Below, in pieces: positions 17,479 through 25,948 of a stretch of 52,141 nt of DNA. Under the pieces are notes generated by a model. That model had not been told where the DNA came from. It saw nothing but the letters and a program-made list of their open reading frames with translations, and searched no databases. The stretch covers positions 1 to 52,141 of the forward strand of contig JAIOZY010000040.1 of the NCBI GenBank assembly GCA_021740385.1, read 5' to 3'. The position numbers and the translations under genes are program-made. Each line of letters begins with the position of its first letter. Position 1 is the stretch's first letter. Source of the stretch: Prolixibacteraceae bacterium (GTDB lineage: Bacteria > Bacteroidota > Bacteroidia > Bacteroidales > Prolixibacteraceae).

Positions 17479-19026
17479 ATGAAAAAATATGTATACATAA
17501 TCATGGTTTTGATTTTTGCCCTCTTTACACGGTGTGAGGAGTATTGGCAAGAGCATTATGATGAATTTCCGGAAACCGTTGATCAGGAATTGTGGGAAGC
17601 TGTTAAAGCTGATCCTGAAGCTTCTTCGTTTGTTGCGATGATGGAAAAATTCGAACTCGACACATTGTTTGATAATACCGATGTATTCACCCTTTTTGTG
17701 CCAAACAATGAAGCTTTTGAAAACTTCCAAGCCGAAAATGAAGTTGATACAACGGTTCTGATTTATCATATAATCAATCATTATATCAATCCGGTTAACA
17801 TTAACGGGGCTAAAAAAATTCAAACACGACGCTTGAAATTTGCCCAGTTTGAGAATAAAAACGGAAATTATTTTTTCGACGATATACCCGTGGTGTTTTT
17901 AAGCCCGCTTTACACCGACGGCCGTTACATGGTGATTGATGAAGTCGTTCTGCCAAAGCCCAGCTTATATGAATACATCACGCAGTACATTCCTGTACTG
18001 AAACAATACATCGACGATCAGGACTCCATTGTTCTCGACAAAGAAAGGAGTAAACCCATTGACTTTGATGAAGACGGTAATACCATTTACGACTCGGTTA
18101 TCACCGTGATTAACCACTTTGAAGAAGATTATTTCGAGGTTTCGGAAGAGTTCCGGATTAAAACGGCCACGCTGGTTTTTCCGAAAGAAGATTTATACAA
18201 CCAGGGATTGGCCGAAATGGCCACGATACTTGGAATTGGCAGCAGTCCCGAAAACATTCCTGCCGACTGGCAGCAAGATGTTTTGGTTCCTCACCTTATC
18301 GAAAAAGGGCTTTTTGCCAACTTACTCGATGCCGGTGCTTTTGCTGTCGATTCGGTAAAAAATATTTTGGGAGACAGTGTATACATCGACTATCAACCGG
18401 TTGAAAAGACACTTTGCAGTAACGGTTATGCATATAATTACAGCACGTTTAAAGTACCCGATACCTTGTATCAAACACCGATACGAAATGAAGGTGAACG
18501 GTTTCTGAGAACAATCGGGAAAGACCGTTTTACCTGGGACGACAGTGTCGTTACCGTTTTAAACAGCGATGAAACATTTGTACCTGTTGGCCAGCATATA
18601 ACTGGTGCTTCCAACGATTCGGTAATGGTCGTTTCTTTTCCCAACGACTATACGGGTCAGTTTAACATTGAATTTGAAACCAAACCGGTTTTCCCGCGCC
18701 GTTACCTGATGCTGATTCGAACACACATGGATTATGGCGGTATTTACGATATCTATGTCAATGACGAACTCCTATACACAATCGATTATTACAGATTTAC
18801 ACAGTTAAGGGGTGTTGTGCCCAGTGCTGTAGATGGTATCAGGCACCAAAAAGTTGGCCGGTTTATTAAGTTCGATTTTTGGGTCGATAATATAACCGAA
18901 TATGGAAAGGTGAGGGTGAGATTTGAATATAAAGGCCCCACAAATATAAAAGGCAGCGCACTTTTCCTCGATTATTTCGTGTTGGTGCCTGAGTCGAAGA
19001 CACATACGATAACAAAAAATCCGTAA
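17479..19026 (+). CDS. Fasciclin (FAS1) lipoprotein with C-terminal beta-sandwich module
   Basis: The start at 17479 is chosen because MKKYVYIIMVLIFALFTRC is a good lipoprotein signal (Cys at residue 19). The in-frame ATG at 17455 lies inside the end of the repeat element. The 515-residue protein has one clear FAS1 unit (about 30-160, with FTLFVPNNEAF), a weaker second FAS1-like stretch to about 340 (VLVPHLIEKGLFANLLDAG), and a C-terminal all-beta module (about 350-510). That module contains RRYLMLIRTHMDYGGIYDIYV and resembles the end of the preceding FAS1 protein. It is separated from the preceding gene by 114 bp containing the double-hairpin repeat. The second SusC follows within about 40 bp, so it is likely the binding partner of that second transporter. 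Confidence 0.85.
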   Translation: MKKYVYIIMVLIFALFTRCEEYWQEHYDEFPETVDQELWEAVKADPEASSFVAMMEKFELDTLFDNTDVFTLFVPNNEAFENFQAENEVDTTVLIYHIINHYINPVNINGAKKIQTRRLKFAQFENKNGNYFFDDIPVVFLSPLYTDGRYMVIDEVVLPKPSLYEYITQYIPVLKQYIDDQDSIVLDKERSKPIDFDEDGNTIYDSVITVINHFEEDYFEVSEEFRIKTATLVFPKEDLYNQGLAEMATILGIGSSPENIPADWQQDVLVPHLIEKGLFANLLDAGAFAVDSVKNILGDSVYIDYQPVEKTLCSNGYAYNYSTFKVPDTLYQTPIRNEGERFLRTIGKDRFTWDDSVVTVLNSDETFVPVGQHITGASNDSVMVVSFPNDYTGQFNIEFETKPVFPRRYLMLIRTHMDYGGIYDIYVNDELLYTIDYYRFTQLRGVVPSAVDGIRHQKVGRFIKFDFWVDNITEYGKVRVRFEYKGPTNIKGSALFLDYFVLVPESKTHTITKNP

Positions 19027-19063
19027 CGATAAAATGATCAACAATTCGATAATACGTTCAGAA

Positions 19064-22000
19064 ATGATTTATATACGAAAGAAACGGTCTGCTTCTCGCA
19101 TTTTATTGATTGCAACATTGTTGCTAATGGGGGTGTTTTCTTTGCACGCCCAGGATACAATCCGGGTAAAAGGTGTGATTGTATCTCCCGAGAACAAGCC
19201 AATATCCGATGTTTCGGTAAGCGTTGAAGGTTCGAGCCAAATGCCGGCCTTTACAAATCAGTCGGGCGAATTTGAAGTTACAACCGACAGCAAGGACCAG
19301 TGGTTAAACGTGGCCCCGGCATCAGGTTACAAACGAAAAAGGGTTTACATCGGTAGCCGTACTTTCATAAAAGTTATGGTAACACCTGTTGACATCACCA
19401 GTGGCGACGATCAGGTTATCCTGTTAAGCCAGCCTGCTTCGGTTAAAGATGTGGTATCATCATTTTCAGACCTGAACCTTGATAACGTGCAGCATTCAAT
19501 CATCCCATCCATCGACCGGTACATGCAGGGGCGTGTTTCGGGTATGCACGCCATTAACCAATCGGGAGTACCTGGTAGCGGCGCCGTTACTTTCATTAGG
19601 GGCATTAACTCGTTAAATGCAATAACCCAACCGCTTTATGTTGTCGACGGGGCAATAATGGAATCAACCGGGCTTTTCGGGTCGGTAATTGACGGGTATA
19701 ATTACAACCCCTTGCTGGCCATTAATCCGCTCGATATTTCAAATGCAACCATACTGAAAGACGCTGTTTATTCGGCAGCATACGGTTCCAAAGCTTCAAA
19801 CGGTTTAATTATGATTGAAACCCTCAATCCCAGTGCCACTGAAACTTCGTTTGAAATTGACATGCGCACCGGGCTTTCCTTAAGGCCTGAACGATATGTT
19901 CCGCAAATGAATGCCCAACAGCATAAAACCTTTGCTAAAGAGATGATCTATTCTTCGGGAATGCTCGAAGAAAATATCACTAAAAATTACCCCAACCTTT
20001 TTGTAAAATCCGATAACGAACGCTTTATCGATTACCAGCACAATACCGACTGGCAGCAGCTCATTTTTGATGACGCCATGTTTACGAACCTGAACATTAA
20101 GGTTAAAGGCGGCGATGAAATTGCACGTTACGGTCTGTCTTTCGGTTATTATAATAACAACGGCATTATTCGAAATACCAGTTACGACGGGTATAACCTC
20201 CGGTTTGTAAGCCTTGTAAATATATTTACCTGGTTAAGGATGAATGCAACCGTGTCGTTCAATACCAGCGAATCGGAATTGAAAGAATCGGCAGCAATAA
20301 AAGAAACAAGCCCGATTCTGACAAGCCTGGCAAAATCGCCCATGCTTAACCCGTTTCAATACGACGTTGATAAAAACGAAACCACCATACTTTCCGAAGT
20401 GGATGAACTGGGTGTGAGCAACCCACTGGGTACCATAGAAAATTTTGAAGCAAGCAGCCGTAATTACCACATTAACACGACACTCGGTTTTGAAATTGAT
20501 TTCAGCAAAAGCTTTTATTTCAGAACTAACGTGGGAATTATTTACAATACACTGAAAGAAAAGCTGTTTATGCCCAACCGCGGTATGGAGCTTTATTACA
20601 ACGAAGAGGCGCATAATGTGGCTAAGGCCTCAACCAATACATTCAACGGCTTCTCGAACAATTCAATGCTTGTTTACGATACAAAACTTGGCAATAACCA
20701 TGTAATAAATTCAACGACCGGTTTTAATGTAATGACAAACCGCTTTCAATACGACTGGGGGATTGCAAAAAACGCACATAAAAACGACCAATACCGTATG
20801 TTAAGCGATGGTATTAATGAATTAAGGGAAATTGGCGGACAAAACCGGAACTGGAACTGGTTGTCGTTTTACGAGAAAGTATCCTATTCATTTAAAGATA
20901 AGTACTTGTTTACGGGAACAGTTTCACTCGATGGTTCGTCACGAATTGGTAAAGAAGCCAGTCAAACCATCAACATGTTTGGTCAGCCTTTTGGCCTCTT
21001 TTACTCGGCCGGATTGGGCTGGAGGGTTTCAAGCGAGCCTTTCATGAATCGGGTTCACTGGATTGACGAACTGAAAATCAGGTTATCGGCAGGCCGTACA
21101 GGTAACGACGACATCGGCGAATCGAATGCTACAAATTATTACAGCACGGAACATTACCGCGAGTCGAGCGGGTTAGTGCCTGCTGCAATGCCCAATTACG
21201 GGCTTACATACGAATTGGTTGACCAGCTGAATGCCGGAATCGACCTGGGCCTTTGGGGCAACCGGGTAAGGGTTAAGTTCGATGTTTTCCAAACAACCAT
21301 CAGCAATATGCTGGTTTACATGCCCCTCGATGCATACATCGGGTACGATTACCGACCCGAAAATGCAGGCAGCATGAGTAATACAGGCTGGGACGGTTCT
21401 GTGTTTATGCGTATTATCAATGGCAAAAACTTTAGATGGGACATTGAAGCAAACGTTTCGCAGGCAAAAAATAAAATACTCGAAATACCGAACGATAAGT
21501 ACATTACCAATGTAAAAGGGCATTACGAAGTTGCTCAAATTGTTGGTGAAACAGCCAGCAGTTTTTACGGTTACCGCTTTTTAGGCGTTTACAGTACAAC
21601 CAGTGATGCCATTGAGGCAGGCCTGGTTAACAACAAAGGTGTTGCTTATCGTGGCGGAGATGCCATTTATGAAGATATTTCGGGCCCCGAAGGTGTTCCC
21701 GACAACGTAATTAACAGTTACGACAAAACCATTATCGGTTCCGCTTTCCCCGAAATAATTGGCGGGCTCACAAATACGTTCCGATACAAAAACTGGAGAC
21801 TGAGCGCTTTTGTGAATTTTGTGTCGGGTAACGAGGTATTCAATTATGTACGCTACAAAAACGAATCGATGACCGGTTTCGCCAATCAGAGTACCGCGGT
21901 ACTTAACCGTTGGCAATACGAAGGGCAGGTTACCGATGCGCCACGGGCACTATGGGGCGACCCCGTGGGGAATAGCGTTTTTTCAACACGCTGGATCGAA

Positions 22001-22237
22001 GATGGTTCGTACCTGCGCCTGAAAAATGTTTCGTTGAGTTACCGGATACCGAACGAATTTTTGGCTTTCAAAAATGCCGAATTTTACATATCGGCTTCAA
22101 ACCTCATTACGTTGTCGAAATATTTGGGGTACGACCCTGAATTTGCTTATTCCTATCGTTTAAACGAGCAGGGTGTCGATTATGGAATGCCTCCGCATGC
22201 AAGGCAGTTTTTAATAGGTATTAAATTAGGATTATAA
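19064..22237 (+). CDS. SusC/RagA-family TonB-dependent outer-membrane transporter (second copy)
   Basis: About 1057 residues. The start at 19064 gives MIYIRKKRSASRILL... leading to a signal peptide ending SLHAQ; an in-frame ATG at 19034 is the alternative and adds ten residues. Domains are a regulatory-like beta domain (VKGVIVSPENKPISDVSVSV), a TonB plug (YMQGRVSGMHAINQSG..., then YSAAYGSKASNGLIMI) and a long beta-barrel ending in GIKLGL. It is clearly divergent from the first SusC in the cluster, so it is not a recent tandem duplicate and may take a different ligand or assemble with a different lid. It is followed 10 bp later by its SusD. Confidence 0.93.
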   Translation: MIYIRKKRSASRILLIATLLLMGVFSLHAQDTIRVKGVIVSPENKPISDVSVSVEGSSQMPAFTNQSGEFEVTTDSKDQWLNVAPASGYKRKRVYIGSRTFIKVMVTPVDITSGDDQVILLSQPASVKDVVSSFSDLNLDNVQHSIIPSIDRYMQGRVSGMHAINQSGVPGSGAVTFIRGINSLNAITQPLYVVDGAIMESTGLFGSVIDGYNYNPLLAINPLDISNATILKDAVYSAAYGSKASNGLIMIETLNPSATETSFEIDMRTGLSLRPERYVPQMNAQQHKTFAKEMIYSSGMLEENITKNYPNLFVKSDNERFIDYQHNTDWQQLIFDDAMFTNLNIKVKGGDEIARYGLSFGYYNNNGIIRNTSYDGYNLRFVSLVNIFTWLRMNATVSFNTSESELKESAAIKETSPILTSLAKSPMLNPFQYDVDKNETTILSEVDELGVSNPLGTIENFEASSRNYHINTTLGFEIDFSKSFYFRTNVGIIYNTLKEKLFMPNRGMELYYNEEAHNVAKASTNTFNGFSNNSMLVYDTKLGNNHVINSTTGFNVMTNRFQYDWGIAKNAHKNDQYRMLSDGINELREIGGQNRNWNWLSFYEKVSYSFKDKYLFTGTVSLDGSSRIGKEASQTINMFGQPFGLFYSAGLGWRVSSEPFMNRVHWIDELKIRLSAGRTGNDDIGESNATNYYSTEHYRESSGLVPAAMPNYGLTYELVDQLNAGIDLGLWGNRVRVKFDVFQTTISNMLVYMPLDAYIGYDYRPENAGSMSNTGWDGSVFMRIINGKNFRWDIEANVSQAKNKILEIPNDKYITNVKGHYEVAQIVGETASSFYGYRFLGVYSTTSDAIEAGLVNNKGVAYRGGDAIYEDISGPEGVPDNVINSYDKTIIGSAFPEIIGGLTNTFRYKNWRLSAFVNFVSGNEVFNYVRYKNESMTGFANQSTAVLNRWQYEGQVTDAPRALWGDPVGNSVFSTRWIEDGSYLRLKNVSLSYRIPNEFLAFKNAEFYISASNLITLSKYLGYDPEFAYSYRLNEQGVDYGMPPHARQFLIGIKLGL

Positions 22238-22247
22238 CAGTTTTATT

Positions 22248-24170
22248 ATGAATAAAATAGTTGCAGGTTTCATACAAATTACCCTCCTCTTGTTCTTACT
22301 TGGGGCTTTTTCTTCGTGCGAAGAGTTTTTTAACCCCGACCAGGAGATAACCATTACCGAAGACGAGGCTTATACCGACTGGTACGAATACCGTTCGGCA
22401 ATACTCGGTTTGTATGCACTTCAGCAGAATTTGGTTGAACAGCTTGTGGTGCTTGGCGAATTGCGGGGCGACTTGCTAACGGTAACCCAAAATGCCGATG
22501 CCGATTTAATGGAGATATACAATTTCAACGTTTCCAAAAGCAACAAATATGCTTCGCCCGATAATTTCTTCAGGCTGATTGCTGCAACCAACAGGTATAT
22601 TTCAACACTTGAACGGGAAAAACCCCATGTACTCGACCCCGCTGCACAAGTAAACAATTACGACCGCCTCTATGGCGAAGCGTTGTGCATGAGGGCATGG
22701 GCGTATTTTAATGCCGCCCGTATTTATGGTAAAGTGCCATTTATCGATCAAAGGCTGTCGACTATTGAAGATATTGAGAATTACATAAATTCACCCGGAA
22801 CATATACCGACAGTTTAGTGATTGATTATAGTATTGACGGGTACACAAACGATACCATCCCCGAACCTGTTGTGGTTACCCTTGAAAAGAAATATTTCGA
22901 CCTTGACCGCGTTATACGTCATTTTACCAATGAACTTGAAACAAAGGTAAAAGCCGTTGTAATGGTAACAAGTGAAGAGGATGAAAATGGTGTTGAGCAA
23001 AGATATGAAACGAAAGTCGATATTGTAGGTGTAAATCATTACTTAGAAAACAAGGATTATAGTTGGGAAGTAACCATTTGGAGTCAGTGGGGGTACCACA
23101 CCTTGCTTGGGCACATGTATCTGACATTGGGTGACTTGACAAAGAGCGCTATGCACTTCGAAACGGTTGTTAAAAACGGGACTGATAACGACCAGTTTCA
23201 GTTAGACACCACTTTTGCTGGTAATAATTGGGTGAAAATTATTGAAAATGTCGATAGACTTGAACATATATTTACCCTTTGGTTCAACAAAGGGAACCAA
23301 CAGACAAATGACCTGCAACGGCTTTTTGAGGTGTGGACACCCAATGAATACATGTTGAAACCTACTAGGGCATGTGTGCACATGTGGGAAACCCAGTGGC
23401 GGGGTTCGGTTATCCGTTACGATTACAATGTGCCCGATAGCACAAAGACAATACACCCCGGTATACCCAGCGATTTTTACCGCGGGTACGGAGTATCTTA
23501 TTTATATGCTAAAGGGCAACAAAATTACATTACCGGTAATGAGTATCTTGAGATGCTTGAATATAAAATGAACGAGGAAGACCGAAGCGTTGAAGCCATT
23601 ATGGAGAACGTTGACACGGTAGTTTATAAATATTCTGTAATGCGTGAACCTTTCGACCATGACCCGAATTTCATTGTTTACAGGGCTGCCGGTGTGAACC
23701 TTTACCTCGCCGAAATTTTTAACTATTTAAAATTTGAAGATGCCAGCGGAAATGTAACATCCAATACTTTACTGGCTTTAAAAGTAGTAAACGATGGTAG
23801 TTACTACGATGTTTCGACAAACCGTACCCAAATGGGTGTGAGGGGCAGGGTAGGCCTGCCGGGCTTTACAATCCAGAACATCGTGTTTGAATTCGACCCG
23901 TTTACCAACGAGGTTATTGGCTGGCGGAACATGAGTGGTAACCTGCCGGCTAAACAACAGCGTCTCGAAAACCAGATAATGGATGAAAGGGCCCGTGAAC
24001 TGGCTTTTGAAGGTGAACGTTTTTACGACTTGATGCGTGTGGCCAAACGCCGTAACGATAAATCGTACCTTGCTTCCCGTGTTTCGGAAAAATATCCTGC
24101 CGGAAAAAGGGAATACATTTATAACCTGCTAATGAACGAAGAAAACTGGTACATACATTATTTCGATTAG
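22248..24170 (+). CDS. SusD/RagB-family outer-membrane lipoprotein (second copy, long)
   Basis: A 640-residue protein with lipoprotein signal MNKIVAGFIQITLLLFLLGAFSSC (Cys at residue 24). SusD features are the N-terminal RagB-type region (about 26-190, with GEALCMRAWAYFNAARIYGKVPFI) and the C-terminal MDERARELAFEGERFYDLMRVAKR. It is about 150 residues longer than the first SusD. The extra length lies in the middle (about 190-480), suggesting a larger ligand-facing surface. It is the last gene of the cluster. Its stop at 24170 is 12 bp from the convergent end of ftcD, with no obvious shared terminator hairpin. Confidence 0.92.
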   Translation: MNKIVAGFIQITLLLFLLGAFSSCEEFFNPDQEITITEDEAYTDWYEYRSAILGLYALQQNLVEQLVVLGELRGDLLTVTQNADADLMEIYNFNVSKSNKYASPDNFFRLIAATNRYISTLEREKPHVLDPAAQVNNYDRLYGEALCMRAWAYFNAARIYGKVPFIDQRLSTIEDIENYINSPGTYTDSLVIDYSIDGYTNDTIPEPVVVTLEKKYFDLDRVIRHFTNELETKVKAVVMVTSEEDENGVEQRYETKVDIVGVNHYLENKDYSWEVTIWSQWGYHTLLGHMYLTLGDLTKSAMHFETVVKNGTDNDQFQLDTTFAGNNWVKIIENVDRLEHIFTLWFNKGNQQTNDLQRLFEVWTPNEYMLKPTRACVHMWETQWRGSVIRYDYNVPDSTKTIHPGIPSDFYRGYGVSYLYAKGQQNYITGNEYLEMLEYKMNEEDRSVEAIMENVDTVVYKYSVMREPFDHDPNFIVYRAAGVNLYLAEIFNYLKFEDASGNVTSNTLLALKVVNDGSYYDVSTNRTQMGVRGRVGLPGFTIQNIVFEFDPFTNEVIGWRNMSGNLPAKQQRLENQIMDERARELAFEGERFYDLMRVAKRRNDKSYLASRVSEKYPAGKREYIYNLLMNEENWYIHYFD

Positions 24171-24182
24171 CCCTGCGGGTTG

Positions 24183-25877
24183 CTAATCTGCCAGTTTGTT
24201 GTTTACAATTTGCAAAATTTCACTTTCGGCATCAAAGGCCGATTGTTCAATTTTGCGACCATCGTTCAATATTTTTTCCACAAAAGCAGTGTCGGAAAAA
24301 CCTTTGGCATTTATTTTTACATTCAGGAAAGCGCCCGAAACTGCGGCTCTGGCTAAAAGTGCACCCACACCGGCATCGCTGATGCTGTTTGGGTTACCGG
24401 TACTGGCCATGGCTTTAATTATTTCCATGGAACGTAAACACAGTTTCATTACGTTAAACGGGACTTCAATGGCTTTGCGTGTTGCATCTTCAATGGCTTT
24501 TTGCCTGACGGCCTTTTCCTTCCCGGTGGTTTTGGGCATGCTGAAAGCTTCCATGATCGAGTTAAAGGCACGGGTGTCTTCGTCAACCAATTTAATGAGT
24601 TGATCGTGAATTGTTTTCCCTTGTTCAGCCCAGTTGGAAAATTCTTCCCAGCGGTGGTCCCAGCCGCGTTTATGTGCCGACAGGTTGGCCACCATTGTAC
24701 CCAGGGCCACTCCCATCGCCCCGGTGTAGGCTGCAACCGACCCGCCACCCGGCGCAGGCGATTCGGAAGCAGTTTCTTCGGAAAATGCTTTCAAATTAAG
24801 GTCGATCAGTTTTTGTTCATCATCGTCGAGGATGTATTCAATGATTTTCTTTTTTGAGTCGAACGGTTTCAATTCGTCGAGCCCCAGCGAACGGACGGCA
24901 ATTTTGATAATCTCCTCATCGGAAATGCCCGTTGAACGTTGTTGTTTTTTTAGAAAATACCGGCCTGCATCGAGCATGGCTTTTAGGGGAATAACCCCAA
25001 CAAGTTCTGAACCGGTAACCCGTAAGCCACGGGCTTCGGCTCGTTTACATGCTGCTTCAAAAACTTCATGAACCGATGTTACTGTAATATCGGTAAGGTT
25101 AAACGAGAGTTGTGCAATGCCGTATTCTTTAATGAACCAGCCAATACCTTTTACGCACTTCAACATGCCGGGGACATATAGTTTATTCCCCTTTTCGTCG
25201 GTGATGATTTTTCCGGTTAACGAATTTCCTTCACGTTTTACCCGACCTTTTTCGCGAATGTCGAATGCAATGGCATTGGCACGCCGGGTAGAGGTGGTGT
25301 TCAGGTTAATGTTATAGGCTACCAGGAAATTTCGTGCTCCAACGGCAGTTGCTCCTGTACGTGCAACCTGCGCGGTGAAATCAGCCGGGCCGAAATCGGG
25401 TTTCCAGGCCGCATCGGTAAGTTTTTCAGGTAAGCCTTCATACTCGCCGGAGCGGCAGTTGGCGAGGTTTTTTCGCTTTTCTTCTTTGGCTGCAAATTCG
25501 TAACAATACACGGGTATTTGCAATTCATTGCCTATGCGTTCGGCAAGGTTTCGGGCATACACTATCGTTTCCTTCATGGTGATGCCTTTTACCGGAACAA
25601 GCGGCAATACGTCGGTTGCTCCAAAGCGCGGATGACTACCGCTGTGTTTCGACATGTCGATGAGTAGTGCTGCTTTTTTTACAGCAAGAAATGCTGCTTC
25701 GCAAACTGCATCGGGCGGGCCTACAAATGTTACAACGGTACGGTTTGTGGCCTTACCCGGATCGACATCGATCAGCCGAACGGCTTTTACCGATTCAATT
25801 TCATCCGTGATCTGTTTGATAATGGTTAAATCGTTTCCTTCGCTAAAATTTGGTACACATTCAATTATTTGGTTCAT
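24183..25877 (-). CDS. ftcD: Bifunctional glutamate formimidoyltransferase / formimidoyl-THF cyclodeaminase
   Basis: A 564-residue two-domain enzyme. The formiminotransferase part (about 1-325, opening with IIECVPNFSEGND and a SGSHPRFGATDVLPLVPV motif) moves the formimino group from N-formimino-L-glutamate to tetrahydrofolate. The cyclodeaminase part (about 350-564, with SPAPGGGSVAAYTGAMG) then releases ammonia and forms 5,10-methenyl-THF. This is the fused form known from animals and many Bacteroidota, and it completes histidine catabolism to glutamate without a HutF or HutG. It is the last gene of the hut operon. Its ATG overlaps the stop codon of a short ORF in the repeat that separates it from hutI. 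Confidence 0.96.
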   Translation of the reverse strand: MNQIIECVPNFSEGNDLTIIKQITDEIESVKAVRLIDVDPGKATNRTVVTFVGPPDAVCEAAFLAVKKAALLIDMSKHSGSHPRFGATDVLPLVPVKGITMKETIVYARNLAERIGNELQIPVYCYEFAAKEEKRKNLANCRSGEYEGLPEKLTDAAWKPDFGPADFTAQVARTGATAVGARNFLVAYNINLNTTSTRRANAIAFDIREKGRVKREGNSLTGKIITDEKGNKLYVPGMLKCVKGIGWFIKEYGIAQLSFNLTDITVTSVHEVFEAACKRAEARGLRVTGSELVGVIPLKAMLDAGRYFLKKQQRSTGISDEEIIKIAVRSLGLDELKPFDSKKKIIEYILDDDEQKLIDLNLKAFSEETASESPAPGGGSVAAYTGAMGVALGTMVANLSAHKRGWDHRWEEFSNWAEQGKTIHDQLIKLVDEDTRAFNSIMEAFSMPKTTGKEKAVRQKAIEDATRKAIEVPFNVMKLCLRSMEIIKAMASTGNPNSISDAGVGALLARAAVSGAFLNVKINAKGFSDTAFVEKILNDGRKIEQSAFDAESEILQIVNNKLAD

Positions 25878-25945
25878 ATACTGGGTACTTGGTGCTGGTT
25901 TCTGGTCACTGGTTTGCCCGCCGAAGCTTTAGCGTAGGCGGACAT
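25874..25945 (-). repeat. Heptamer array plus hairpin between hutI and ftcD, carrying a 23-codon ORF
   Basis: On the plus strand, five tandem seven-base units of consensus CTGGNNN occupy 25881-25915. They abut an inverted repeat at 25916-25943 (GCCCGCC/GGCGGAC with GAAGC/GCGTA inside). Read on the minus strand, an ATG at 25945 opens a 23-codon ORF (beginning MSAYAKASAGK). It starts 3 nt after the hutI stop, and its TGA overlaps the ftcD start codon. The hairpin type is one seen between genes in Bacteroidota. That the ORF is translated is only an inference. Confidence 0.6.
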
Positions 25946-25948
25946 CCG

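Noticed and set aside
8629-24170. Calling the cluster a polysaccharide utilisation locus
   Set aside because: SusCD pairs are present but there is no CAZyme or sugar sensor in the cluster; the nearest CAZyme (GH9) is about 19 kb away in another unit.
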